Source: an uncultured SAR116 cluster alpha proteobacterium
GTDB taxonomy: Bacteria; Pseudomonadota; Alphaproteobacteria; Puniceispirillales; Marisalimonadaceae
Length of the DNA stretch: 64,000 nt
Assembly (NCBI GenBank): GCA_902615325.1
Contig: CACMOJ010000007.1
Location: 1-64,000 of the forward strand
Reading direction: 5' to 3'
A program made the translations under genes and the position numbers. The notes beneath the pieces are model-generated. The model searched no databases. It saw nothing but the letters and a program-made list of their open reading frames with translations, and was not told the origin of the DNA. Shown piece after piece: positions 1 through 7,166 of this stretch; position 1 is the first letter of the stretch; every line of letters begins with the position of its first letter.

Positions 1-371
1 AAAAAACTCTATCTTTTATGAAAGCTGAAAAACAAAAAGGGAAACTAATTCACGGATACGCAGCATCTACAAAAGGAAATACTACTTTACAATATTATGG
101 TATAACCCCAAATTTAATTGAGGCTATATCGGACAGAAATCCCGAAAAATGGGGTAAATATACCTCTGGATCAAAAATACCAATAATTTCAGAAAAAGAT
201 TCTAGAAGGAAAAAACCGGATTATTACTTTGTATTAGCATGGCATTTTATAGAAAATTTTATTGATAGAGAGATTGAATTTCTAGAAAATGGTGGAAAAT
301 TTATAATATCAATGCCTACTTTTTGTGTTATTGACAAACACAATTGCAAACAAAAATTTTTTTCAAAATGA
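1..371 (+). CDS. Sugar C-methyltransferase, C-terminal part (cut by left edge)
   Basis: The reading frame is open from the first bases, so the true start lies upstream of the window. The visible ~120 residues match the C-terminal domain of SAM-dependent C-methyltransferases of the NovU/TylC3 type (Methyltransf_14). The marks are a GYAASTKGNTTL segment, then D-R-N-P, then a PDYYFVLAWHFIENFI segment, ending with GGKFIISMP. These enzymes add a methyl group to C-3 or C-5 of a nucleotide-linked 4-keto-6-deoxysugar. The SAM-binding N-terminal domain is not in view. The stop codon overlaps the next start (ATGA), indicating translational coupling to the cupin gene. Family assignment is confident; the sugar substrate is unknown. 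Confidence 0.82.
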   Translation, partial: KTLSFMKAEKQKGKLIHGYAASTKGNTTLQYYGITPNLIEAISDRNPEKWGKYTSGSKIPIISEKDSRRKKPDYYFVLAWHFIENFIDREIEFLENGGKFIISMPTFCVIDKHNCKQKFFSK

Positions 372-808
372 GTGATAAAAAAAATATATATAAAGTATCA
401 CTTTTTAATAATAAGACTTTTAAAAATGTAGATATACGAAGGAAAATAAATGGTGTAGTAGGATATTTTGGTCATTTTTTTGAATTTAAGCAAATTAAAA
501 TAATTGAATTTGACCAAAAAGCTGTCGATGAAAAAAAAGTTATTGGTAATCATTGCCATTATTTTGGATCTAATGCCTGGGAAATGATTATTATTATCAG
601 CGAACAAAGCACGCCTCAAGTAGACTTCCGTTATAGAAATTACTCCGAAAAAAAAGTTAATAAGAAAAAATTAAAAGCTGGTAATGTAGCCGTTATTCCT
701 CCTGGCTGTTCTCTTGCTTTGCTTCCTTTGACATCTAATGTAAAAATAATAGAAATTTCAAGTATGACTTATGATGCTAATAATTACATAGAAGATATAT
801 TATTTTAG
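368..808 (+). CDS. Cupin-fold protein of a sugar biosynthesis operon
   Basis: A 146-residue single-domain protein. I chose the ATG at 368 because it overlaps the upstream TGA; an ATG 24 bases earlier is less likely. A cupin signature is visible: a GNHCHYFG metal-site-like motif followed about 50 residues later by GNVAVIPPGCSLALLP, the usual second cupin strand. The tail (SSMTYDANNYIEDI) resembles the end of sugar 3,4-ketoisomerases of the FdtA/QdtA type, which sit beside DegT aminotransferases as here, but the N-terminal half does not clearly match them. It could be an isomerase, an epimerase or a sugar-binding accessory protein. Its position between the C-methyltransferase and aminotransferase ties it to the same sugar. 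Confidence 0.6.
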   Translation: MSDKKNIYKVSLFNNKTFKNVDIRRKINGVVGYFGHFFEFKQIKIIEFDQKAVDEKKVIGNHCHYFGSNAWEMIIIISEQSTPQVDFRYRNYSEKKVNKKKLKAGNVAVIPPGCSLALLPLTSNVKIIEISSMTYDANNYIEDILF

Positions 809-812
809 ATAA

Positions 813-1967
813 ATGTTGATGAAAAAAATGACTGATTATGATAAATATATACCAGTAGCAAAACCTATTATTTATGAAAAAGTTAGAGAATATGTTTGTA
901 AAGCTATAGATGAAAAAGCTCTTTCAGGTACTTTTGGAAATTACATTGACAAGTTTGAACAAAAATTTTCCGAATTTGTTAAATCCGATTTTGCTATATC
1001 TACAACAAATGGAACAAATGCATTACATACAGCGTTAGTTGCTCTTAATATTGGAAAAGGGGATGAAGTTTTAGTTCAAAGTTTAACAAATATGGCAACA
1101 GCTTTCGCTGTAAGCTATACTGGTGCAAAAGTTATTCCTGTAGATAGTTATCTAAAAACAGGAAATATAAACCCTAAACTAATTGAAAATTTGATAAGTA
1201 AAAAAACTAAAGCCATAATAGTTGTGCATTTGTTTGGTCACCCTGTTGACATGGATATGATCGTATCTGTTGCAAAAAAACATAATCTCTTAATTATCGA
1301 AGATTGTGCTGAAGCACATGGTGCAAAATATAAAGGAAAAAATTTAGGAACTATCGGAGACATAGGATGTTATAGTTTTTACGCCAATAAAATACTATCT
1401 ACTGGAGAAGGTGGAATGGTTGTAACTAATAATGAAAATTTAGCAATGAGATGTAGATCTATTAAAAATCTTCAATATGGTACTGAAAATAGATTTAATC
1501 ATTCAGGTATTGGTTTTAATTATAGAATGTCAAACATAACAGCTGCCATTGGTTGTGCACAACTAGAAAATATTGATTATGTAATTAAAAGAAAAAGGTA
1601 TATCGCAAATATGTACAATATACTTTTGAAAGGCATTAAAAATTTAATTCTTCCAGTAGAAGAAAATTATGCTTTTAACGTATATTGGGTATATCACATA
1701 ATTTGTAAAGATAATTTGACTGGCAAAAGAAATGCATTAATGGAAAAATTAAATTATTATAAAATTCAAACTAGAGAAAGTTTTTGGCCAATAAACAGAC
1801 AGGATGCCTATAAAAATCAATTTATTGGAAAAGATTTTAATTGTCCTGTAGCTAATTTTATTGGAGAAAATGGTTTTTACATTCCATCAGGTCCAGATAT
1901 TAGTGATAAAGAAATTAATAGAACTGTTAAAGCAATAAAACTTTCGATTCAAGATGTTATTACATGA
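813..1967 (+). CDS. DegT/DnrJ/EryC1/StrS sugar aminotransferase
   Basis: A PLP-dependent enzyme that transfers an amino group from glutamate to a ketosugar nucleotide. It has 384 residues, typical of the family. The PLP lysine is Lys193 in the segment YANKILSTGEGG, and the cofactor-contacting EDCAEAHGA motif lies at 163-171. The overall pattern (VAKPIIYEKV start, STTNGTNALHTAL at 63-75) is closest to the perosamine/4-amino-sugar group. ATGs at 813, 819 and 828 are all possible starts. The stop overlaps the acetyltransferase start (ATGA), so amination and N-acylation are probably coupled. The ketosugar substrate is not determinable from sequence. Confidence 0.9.
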   Translation: MLMKKMTDYDKYIPVAKPIIYEKVREYVCKAIDEKALSGTFGNYIDKFEQKFSEFVKSDFAISTTNGTNALHTALVALNIGKGDEVLVQSLTNMATAFAVSYTGAKVIPVDSYLKTGNINPKLIENLISKKTKAIIVVHLFGHPVDMDMIVSVAKKHNLLIIEDCAEAHGAKYKGKNLGTIGDIGCYSFYANKILSTGEGGMVVTNNENLAMRCRSIKNLQYGTENRFNHSGIGFNYRMSNITAAIGCAQLENIDYVIKRKRYIANMYNILLKGIKNLILPVEENYAFNVYWVYHIICKDNLTGKRNALMEKLNYYKIQTRESFWPINRQDAYKNQFIGKDFNCPVANFIGENGFYIPSGPDISDKEINRTVKAIKLSIQDVIT

Positions 1968-2386
1968 AGATAGAAATTAAAAAAATGGCAAAAAAATATA
2001 TGAAGGAGGTAATCGATTTGCTAGATAAAAATCTTTCTGTTTATAGTCCTCCCTTTGAAAAATATGATGAAATTTGGAAGATATTTTCTTCACAATCAAA
2101 TATTTTTGCAGTAGTAGCAATTTTAGAAAATAAAGTTGTCGGTTATGGAGCTCTAATTATTGAAGTTAAGATTAGAGGTGGTAAGGCTGGTCACGTTGAG
2201 GATATAGTAACGCACGAGAATTTTTTAAAAATGGGTGTAGGCAGATCAATTCAAGAAGCTTTGTATATTAAAGCGTTAGAAAAAGGATGCCATAAAATAG
2301 CTCTTCAATGTAAAGAGCATAATGTTTCTTTTTATGAAAAATGTAATTATAGGATAAGCGGTTTGGGAATGCAAAAATTTATATGA
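1964..2386 (+). CDS. GNAT N-acetyltransferase, GNA1-like
   Basis: A 140-residue single-domain GNAT. The order GHVEDIVT (76-83), KMGVGRS acetyl-CoA loop (89-95), KGCHKIALQC (107-116) and HNVSFYEKCNY (119-129) closely follows glucosamine-6-phosphate N-acetyltransferase (GNA1), best known in eukaryotes, whose pattern is GHIEDVVV...GLG...GCYK..LDC...NV.FYEKCG. It is translationally coupled to the upstream aminotransferase, so the expected role here is N-acetylation of the newly formed amino sugar rather than hexosamine synthesis. Which sugar it accepts, and whether at sugar-phosphate or nucleotide-sugar level, is not shown. Confidence 0.75.
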   Translation: MKIEIKKMAKKYMKEVIDLLDKNLSVYSPPFEKYDEIWKIFSSQSNIFAVVAILENKVVGYGALIIEVKIRGGKAGHVEDIVTHENFLKMGVGRSIQEALYIKALEKGCHKIALQCKEHNVSFYEKCNYRISGLGMQKFI

Positions 2387-2408
2387 AATACATCAATAAT
2401 TTAAAAAA

Positions 2409-3425
2409 ATGGCAAATATTAAAAAAACAAAGTTAATTGAAAATTATCTTGCTAAGACGCCTTTACTTAGTCTTTGCATTCCTACTAAAAATAGAAATAA
2501 AGAATTTAAAAATCTCTTAACACAAATAAAGGATCAATTGTCTTTGGATCTTGAGATTGTTGTTCGAGATGATAGCCACGATAATAAATCATTAGAAAAT
2601 TTTAAAAATTATTTAACTTTGAACAAATTTAAATTTCAGTATCAATATTTTCAAGGACAAGCCAATGGATTAGATAGAGCTAATTTATTCCTTTTAGAAA
2701 AAGCGAGAGGAAAATATGTATGGTGGTGTGGTGATGACGATTTAATTATTAATGATGGAATAAAAAGTATTATTTCATTAGTAAAAGAAAAGCCTGATTT
2801 ATCTTTTATTTGGGTAAATTTTGCACAAAACACCCTTAACAATCTAGCATGCGATTGCGAAAGTAGATATTTTGAAAATGTTGAAGATTTATTGTTGACG
2901 CTAGACCATAAAGTCGGTTTATTATCAACACACATTGTTAAAAGAAAAGATGGTTTAAAATTTATTGATGATGGTTATGCACAAGTTAAAGGTTTTTCTT
3001 TTGTCACAACTACAATTGTACTTGCTATTGTGGCAAATAATTATAAATCATACCTTTTAAAAGGACCATACTTAATGAATATACCTTCATCAATTGAAGA
3101 TTTAAAAAAAATGATGTATAAAAATGGGGAGTATCAAAATGGTGCTTTTACTACTTATGGGGTTTACTATAAAGAAGTAATTGATACTCAAAAACACTTA
3201 ATGTCAAGAATAGCATATATTAAAATTTTGAGTTTAATTTTTAATCCAGTTTGGAAAGGTATTTATGTTGCCTGGCTTGGAGGATGGGACAATCCAAATG
3301 GCAAAAGATTAAGAATGTTCCGATTATATTGGTTTTTACCTCAATGTTGGTTTGCATTAATATTGTATGCTATTCCAAAATCAATTAATCAGCAATTTTA
3401 TAAAATATACAAATTATTAAAATAA
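2409..3425 (+). CDS. Family 2 glycosyltransferase
   Basis: A GT-A fold transferase of 338 residues. It opens with LLSLCIPTKNR, has the nucleotide-binding VVRDDSHD segment, and carries an Asp-Asp-Asp metal site at 109-111 in YVWWCGDDD. This WW-x-GDDD form resembles transferases for deoxysugars such as the abequosyltransferase RfbV. The C-terminus is amphipathic with a hydrophobic stretch (QCWFALILYAIP) that may touch the membrane. It follows the amino-sugar genes and precedes the 3,6-dideoxyhexose genes. Donor and acceptor are not predictable. Confidence 0.8.
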   Translation: MANIKKTKLIENYLAKTPLLSLCIPTKNRNKEFKNLLTQIKDQLSLDLEIVVRDDSHDNKSLENFKNYLTLNKFKFQYQYFQGQANGLDRANLFLLEKARGKYVWWCGDDDLIINDGIKSIISLVKEKPDLSFIWVNFAQNTLNNLACDCESRYFENVEDLLLTLDHKVGLLSTHIVKRKDGLKFIDDGYAQVKGFSFVTTTIVLAIVANNYKSYLLKGPYLMNIPSSIEDLKKMMYKNGEYQNGAFTTYGVYYKEVIDTQKHLMSRIAYIKILSLIFNPVWKGIYVAWLGGWDNPNGKRLRMFRLYWFLPQCWFALILYAIPKSINQQFYKIYKLLK

Positions 3426-3522
3426 TTTATAAAAGATCATCTTAAAAAAAGTATATTTTCTAAATCATCTCCTTGAATTATAAAATATAATGTTAACTTT
3501 GTCTTAATATTAAATATATCTT

Positions 3523-3566
3523 TTGACAACGGTTATTAAAAATATTACATAAACTATAATTGTCAA
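3523..3566. promoter_or_regulatory. Spaced inverted repeat in a 163-bp gap, possible promoter or operator
   Basis: TTGACAA (3523-3529) is mirrored by TTGTCAA (3560-3566). A TATAAT-like hexamer at 3555-3560 overlaps the right arm. The TTGACA-to-TATAAT spacing (26) is too long for a standard promoter, so the two may belong to different signals. It sits 22 bp before the metallo-beta-lactamase-fold gene, where a new transcript could begin. In this AT-rich DNA the match could be chance. Confidence 0.25.
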
Positions 3567-3588
3567 CTTTTAGAAATATTTAAAGAAA

Positions 3589-4902
3589 ATGAAAATTCGT
3601 TCACTTAATAATGCTACAACTTTAGTTTCTATTGATAAACACTCAATATTGATTGATCCATGGTTAGTAGGTGATATATATAAAGGATCATGGTCACCAT
3701 ATTCTAAAACAAAAGATCTTAATTTTTTAAATGATGTAAATATTGTATTTATAAGTCACATTCATGAAGACCATTGGGATTTAAAAACACTTGAGCTTCT
3801 CAACAGAAAAACAACTATTTATCTTCCAAAAATGAAAGTAAACAAAGTAATTGAAAGTAAACTTAAATCTATAGGTTTTAAAAATATTGTATTTTTGGAA
3901 TTAAGCAAAAAATATAAGCTTTTTGATTTATTCGAATTTACAGTGGTACCGCCACTTAACGCATTTGGACAAGAAATCGGAAAGTATGATAAAAATTATG
4001 AAATTGACGCCACTTGCATTGATACTGGACTCTTGATTACTGACACTATAACTTCATCTTCACATCTGTTTTTGTGTGACAACACGCCTTACGATATAAA
4101 TTTATTGAATGATATTGTTGAGAATGATCTTACAACTTTATGGTATCCATACAATTCTTATGCACAGGATTACCCAATTTGTTATGATTTATCTCATAAG
4201 GAAAAACTAAAAATTCATGATGAGATCGAAGTTAAAAGATCTTTAAAAATTAAGGATGCAATTAAGGTTTTAAACCCAAAGTATTATTTTCCACATTCGT
4301 CAGATTTTGTTTTAAATGGGCCTAAAAGAAAATCTTTTTATAATTATATTCAAAAAAAATTTATGGATAGACCTAGTGCTTGTAAATTATATGCATTTGC
4401 AAGAGATGCAAATAATAATTCTATATCTGAATATGTTGGAGCGGGAGATCAAATTATTATCAATTCAAACTGTGAAATTGAAATTACTAGAAACAAATAC
4501 GGTTGGGAAAAAGTAACTCCATCAGATAAATTAGAAAAATTAGAATCTAAAATGACAAATGATATTTGGGATAAGCTTCATTCTGCATTTGATTCTATGA
4601 ATGATAGGTTAAAAAGTTTCAACATTAGTATTAAAGATGCAAGTCAATGGATTTTAAATCTACAGACTCCGTCAAAAACTATATCTTACTCATTTTCAAA
4701 AATGAAAATTATTCAAAATGATATGATTACTTCAAAAGATAAACAACTAACTATTATTTTAAGTGACCAACAATTAGCTGCTCTGTTAAATAGAGAATTG
4801 CATTGGAATAATGCTATGATAGGATGTCATCTCAATTATAAAAGAATACCAAATGAATATTGTAAAGATGTGTACAAGTCATTAAATTTTCTGCATTTAT
4901 GA
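3589..4902 (+). CDS. Metallo-beta-lactamase-fold protein of the CMAH / UDP-MurNAc hydroxylase type
   Basis: A 437-residue protein. N-terminal LIDPWLVG is followed by the metal motif H57-x-H59-x-D61-H62 in SHIHEDHWD. Downstream the protein is long for a simple MBL enzyme. The end (ELHWNNAMIGCHLNYKRIP, then NFL) resembles the C-terminal region of CMP-N-acetylneuraminate hydroxylase (CMAH) and related sugar hydroxylases. Those enzymes normally carry a Rieske 2Fe-2S domain, but no C-x-H...C-x-x-H Rieske motif is visible here. It may therefore need a separate partner, or have a hydrolytic role. It stands alone between gaps of 163 and 283 bp, apart from the operons on both sides. Confidence 0.65.
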   Translation: MKIRSLNNATTLVSIDKHSILIDPWLVGDIYKGSWSPYSKTKDLNFLNDVNIVFISHIHEDHWDLKTLELLNRKTTIYLPKMKVNKVIESKLKSIGFKNIVFLELSKKYKLFDLFEFTVVPPLNAFGQEIGKYDKNYEIDATCIDTGLLITDTITSSSHLFLCDNTPYDINLLNDIVENDLTTLWYPYNSYAQDYPICYDLSHKEKLKIHDEIEVKRSLKIKDAIKVLNPKYYFPHSSDFVLNGPKRKSFYNYIQKKFMDRPSACKLYAFARDANNNSISEYVGAGDQIIINSNCEIEITRNKYGWEKVTPSDKLEKLESKMTNDIWDKLHSAFDSMNDRLKSFNISIKDASQWILNLQTPSKTISYSFSKMKIIQNDMITSKDKQLTIILSDQQLAALLNRELHWNNAMIGCHLNYKRIPNEYCKDVYKSLNFLHL

Positions 4903-5185
4903 TTTTATTAAAACTTCTTAGTAATAAATGTTTCCATTTTATAAACTTGCATTTTGATATTAATTTTAAGTATTTTTAAAGTGATATTTGACATTAAAAA
5001 ATATAATCTACTATTTTCAATTTTGATTATTTACTGTTTTTCAAAATGGTTAAAAGATTTCTTGTCTGTTTTAAAATTTATAGTATTTGTAAAATCGATT
5101 ACGATAAATCATCTTAGCAAAATTAAAAAATGAAATTAAAAAAAATAATATCTTGTTATCATAAAATTATATTTAAAGAGTTACC
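4903..5185. other. Longest intergenic gap of the window, 283 bp, no gene seen
   Basis: AT-rich non-coding DNA between the MBL-fold gene and the GDP-sugar genes. No tRNA-like fold, no strong hairpin followed by a T-run and no convincing promoter pair were found. A TTGACA at 4988 is only 8 bp from a TATAAT-like hexamer, too close for a standard promoter. An AAAGAG purine stretch precedes the next start at 5186. Confidence 0.5.
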
Positions 5186-6154
5186 ATGAAATCTGCCTTA
5201 ATTATTGGGATTAATGGTCAAGATGGAACTTATTTATCAAAGTTTCTAATTAATAAAAATTATAAAGTTTATGGAATTGTTAATCCTAATTCAAAAAAAA
5301 CCTTTAACATAATTATGTCTAAGTTTGTTCAAAAGAAACAAGTTAAAGTTTACAATCAAAATATATTAGACTTTTTGACCATGAAAACTCTCTTAAAACA
5401 ACTTAAGCCGGACGAAATTTATTATTTGGCTTCAACGCACGAATTATCACTAGAACAAATTAATTATAATTCCGTTTTTTCAGTAAATGTTTGGGGCTTC
5501 ACAAATTTATTAGAGATAATAAAAATTGATTTACCGTTTACTAGAATTTTTTACGCAAGTTCAAGTAATATATTTTCACATTCTAAACATAGTCCTCAAA
5601 ATGAAATGACTGAAAAAAAACCCTCATCTCTATATGGAGTTGCTAAAGTGACGGCTATGCATCTTTGCAATCTATACAAAAAAAAATATAACCTATTTAT
5701 TACTTCGGGAATATTATATAATCACGAGTCATTTCTAAGAAACAAAGAATTTCTGCCAAAAAAAATCGTCAATGCAGCAATAGATATAAAAAATAACAAA
5801 CAAAAATATTTATATCTTGGAAACTTAGATGATCAAAGAGATTGGGGTTCAGCTGAGGAATATGTAGAGGCAATGTGGTTAATTAATAATGCTCATGAAC
5901 CAGATGAATTTATTGTTGGCTCTGGGAAGTTACACAATGTACAAGAATTAGTTGAAATGGCATTTAATTATCTTGATTTAAATTGGGAAAAGTTTGTGAT
6001 TATTGATGATTCTCTTAAGAGAGAAAAAGAACAAACAATACTTTTGGCAAATATAAATAAAATTAAAAAAAAGCTTAATTGGTCTCCCCAAAAAAAATTA
6101 AACGATGTTTTAATTCAGATGATAGATGACCATTTCGAATATTCAAAAATTTAG
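5186..6154 (+). CDS. GDP-mannose 4,6-dehydratase-like SDR with altered active site
   Basis: An extended short-chain dehydrogenase of 322 residues, shorter than classic Gmd (~370). GMD-specific marks are GINGQDGTYL (8-17), YNHES at 178-182, LYLGN and QRDWGSAEEYV. Tyr150-x-x-x-Lys154 is present. Aligning without gaps to E. coli Gmd as I recall it, catalytic Thr132 becomes Ser126 and catalytic Glu134 becomes Asn128. The Glu is the acid/base of the dehydration, so the enzyme may do something other than classic GDP-mannose 4,6-dehydration, for example reduction or epimerisation. It leads a set with an Fcl-like enzyme and a ColD-type dehydratase. Confidence 0.8.
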   Translation: MKSALIIGINGQDGTYLSKFLINKNYKVYGIVNPNSKKTFNIIMSKFVQKKQVKVYNQNILDFLTMKTLLKQLKPDEIYYLASTHELSLEQINYNSVFSVNVWGFTNLLEIIKIDLPFTRIFYASSSNIFSHSKHSPQNEMTEKKPSSLYGVAKVTAMHLCNLYKKKYNLFITSGILYNHESFLRNKEFLPKKIVNAAIDIKNNKQKYLYLGNLDDQRDWGSAEEYVEAMWLINNAHEPDEFIVGSGKLHNVQELVEMAFNYLDLNWEKFVIIDDSLKREKEQTILLANINKIKKKLNWSPQKKLNDVLIQMIDDHFEYSKI

Positions 6155-6164
6155 AAGGTTAAAA

Positions 6165-7106
6165 ATGATTTCAAATTTTAAAAAAAATAAATTTTTGATT
6201 ACTGGTGGGAATGGTTTTTTAGGTAAACATGTTATTAAATACTTCATTTCAAAAAAGATCCCGTTAGAAAATATTAAGGTTCCTTCAACGTCTACATATG
6301 ATTTAAGAATACAATCAGATGTAAAAAAATTATTAAAAAAAGGTCAAATAGTTATTCATTTAGCTTCAAATGTAGGTGGTTTAGGTAAAGGTTTAAAAAA
6401 GGATGCTGATTATTATTATGATAACGCCATTATGGGATTAAATTTAATCAAAATTGGCAAAGATGTTGGAATAAAAAAATTTGTTGGAGTGGGATCTATT
6501 CTACAATATTCGTCTGAAGCAAAATTGCCATTACAAGAGAATGAAATATTGCAGGGCAATCCTTCAGGAATAACAGCACCATATGGTTTAGGAAAAAATG
6601 TCATTTTGCATAGCTCAATTTTTTTTAAAAGGCAATATAATTTAGACTGTATTAACTTGATATTACCTAACCTTTACGGACCTGGGGATGATTTTAATCC
6701 TATTTCATCACATGTAGTTGCTTCTTTGATACATAAAATTTACACAGCAAAAACTAATAAAATGAAATCTATTAATGTTTGGGGAAATGGAATGGTTTCT
6801 AGAGAATTTCTTTTTGTTAAAGATGCTGCTGAAGCAATCTATTTAGCATCAAAAAATTCCACAAAATCATTTGTATTAAACATTGGCTCAGGAAAACCAA
6901 CCACTATTAAAGGTCTTGCTTATGAAATTTGTAAGCTTATGAAGTATTCAGGAAACATAAATTGGGAAAGTACTAAAGAAACTGGAGTATTAGCAAATTT
7001 TTTAGAAACTTCTTTATCAAAAAGCGAGTTAAAGTTTTCTTGTAAAACCAAACTGACAGATGGATTGAAAAAAACAATAAATTGGTATATGAAAATTGTG
7101 AAATAA
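6165..7106 (+). CDS. GDP-L-fucose/colitose synthase-like epimerase-reductase
   Basis: An SDR of 313 residues. I chose ATG 6165 because AGAAGG lies just upstream; an earlier in-frame ATG at 6126 would overlap the previous gene. Fcl marks: LITGGNGFLG at the nucleotide site, ASNVGGLGKG, NLYGP-G-DDF and SSHVVASLI. Ser111, Tyr140, Lys144 and His183 align with E. coli Fcl Ser107, Tyr136, Lys140 and His179 at identical spacing. The catalytic base Cys109 is replaced by Leu113. ColC-type enzymes (GDP-L-colitose synthase) belong to this family and act after ColD, whose homologue follows directly. Stereochemistry of the product is uncertain because of the Cys change. Confidence 0.8.
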   Translation: MISNFKKNKFLITGGNGFLGKHVIKYFISKKIPLENIKVPSTSTYDLRIQSDVKKLLKKGQIVIHLASNVGGLGKGLKKDADYYYDNAIMGLNLIKIGKDVGIKKFVGVGSILQYSSEAKLPLQENEILQGNPSGITAPYGLGKNVILHSSIFFKRQYNLDCINLILPNLYGPGDDFNPISSHVVASLIHKIYTAKTNKMKSINVWGNGMVSREFLFVKDAAEAIYLASKNSTKSFVLNIGSGKPTTIKGLAYEICKLMKYSGNINWESTKETGVLANFLETSLSKSELKFSCKTKLTDGLKKTINWYMKIVK

Positions 7107-7166
7107 CTAATTCTATTTTCATATTATATATGTATTATTAAACAATAAAATATAAGGTCTTTTGAA

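Noticed and set aside
2651-2935. Minus-strand ORF inside the GT2 gene, and similar short antisense ORFs elsewhere
   Set aside because: These lie wholly within clear genes, have no recognisable motifs and have no ribosome sites. They are frame shadows.
4988-5007. TTGACA plus TATAAT-like promoter in the 283-bp gap
   Set aside because: The spacing is only about 8 bp, far below the 16-18 bp needed for a standard sigma-70 promoter.
6126-6164. Earlier ATG for the Fcl-like gene
   Set aside because: It would overlap the preceding gene and add residues before the Rossmann motif, while ATG 6165 has AGAAGG in the right place.
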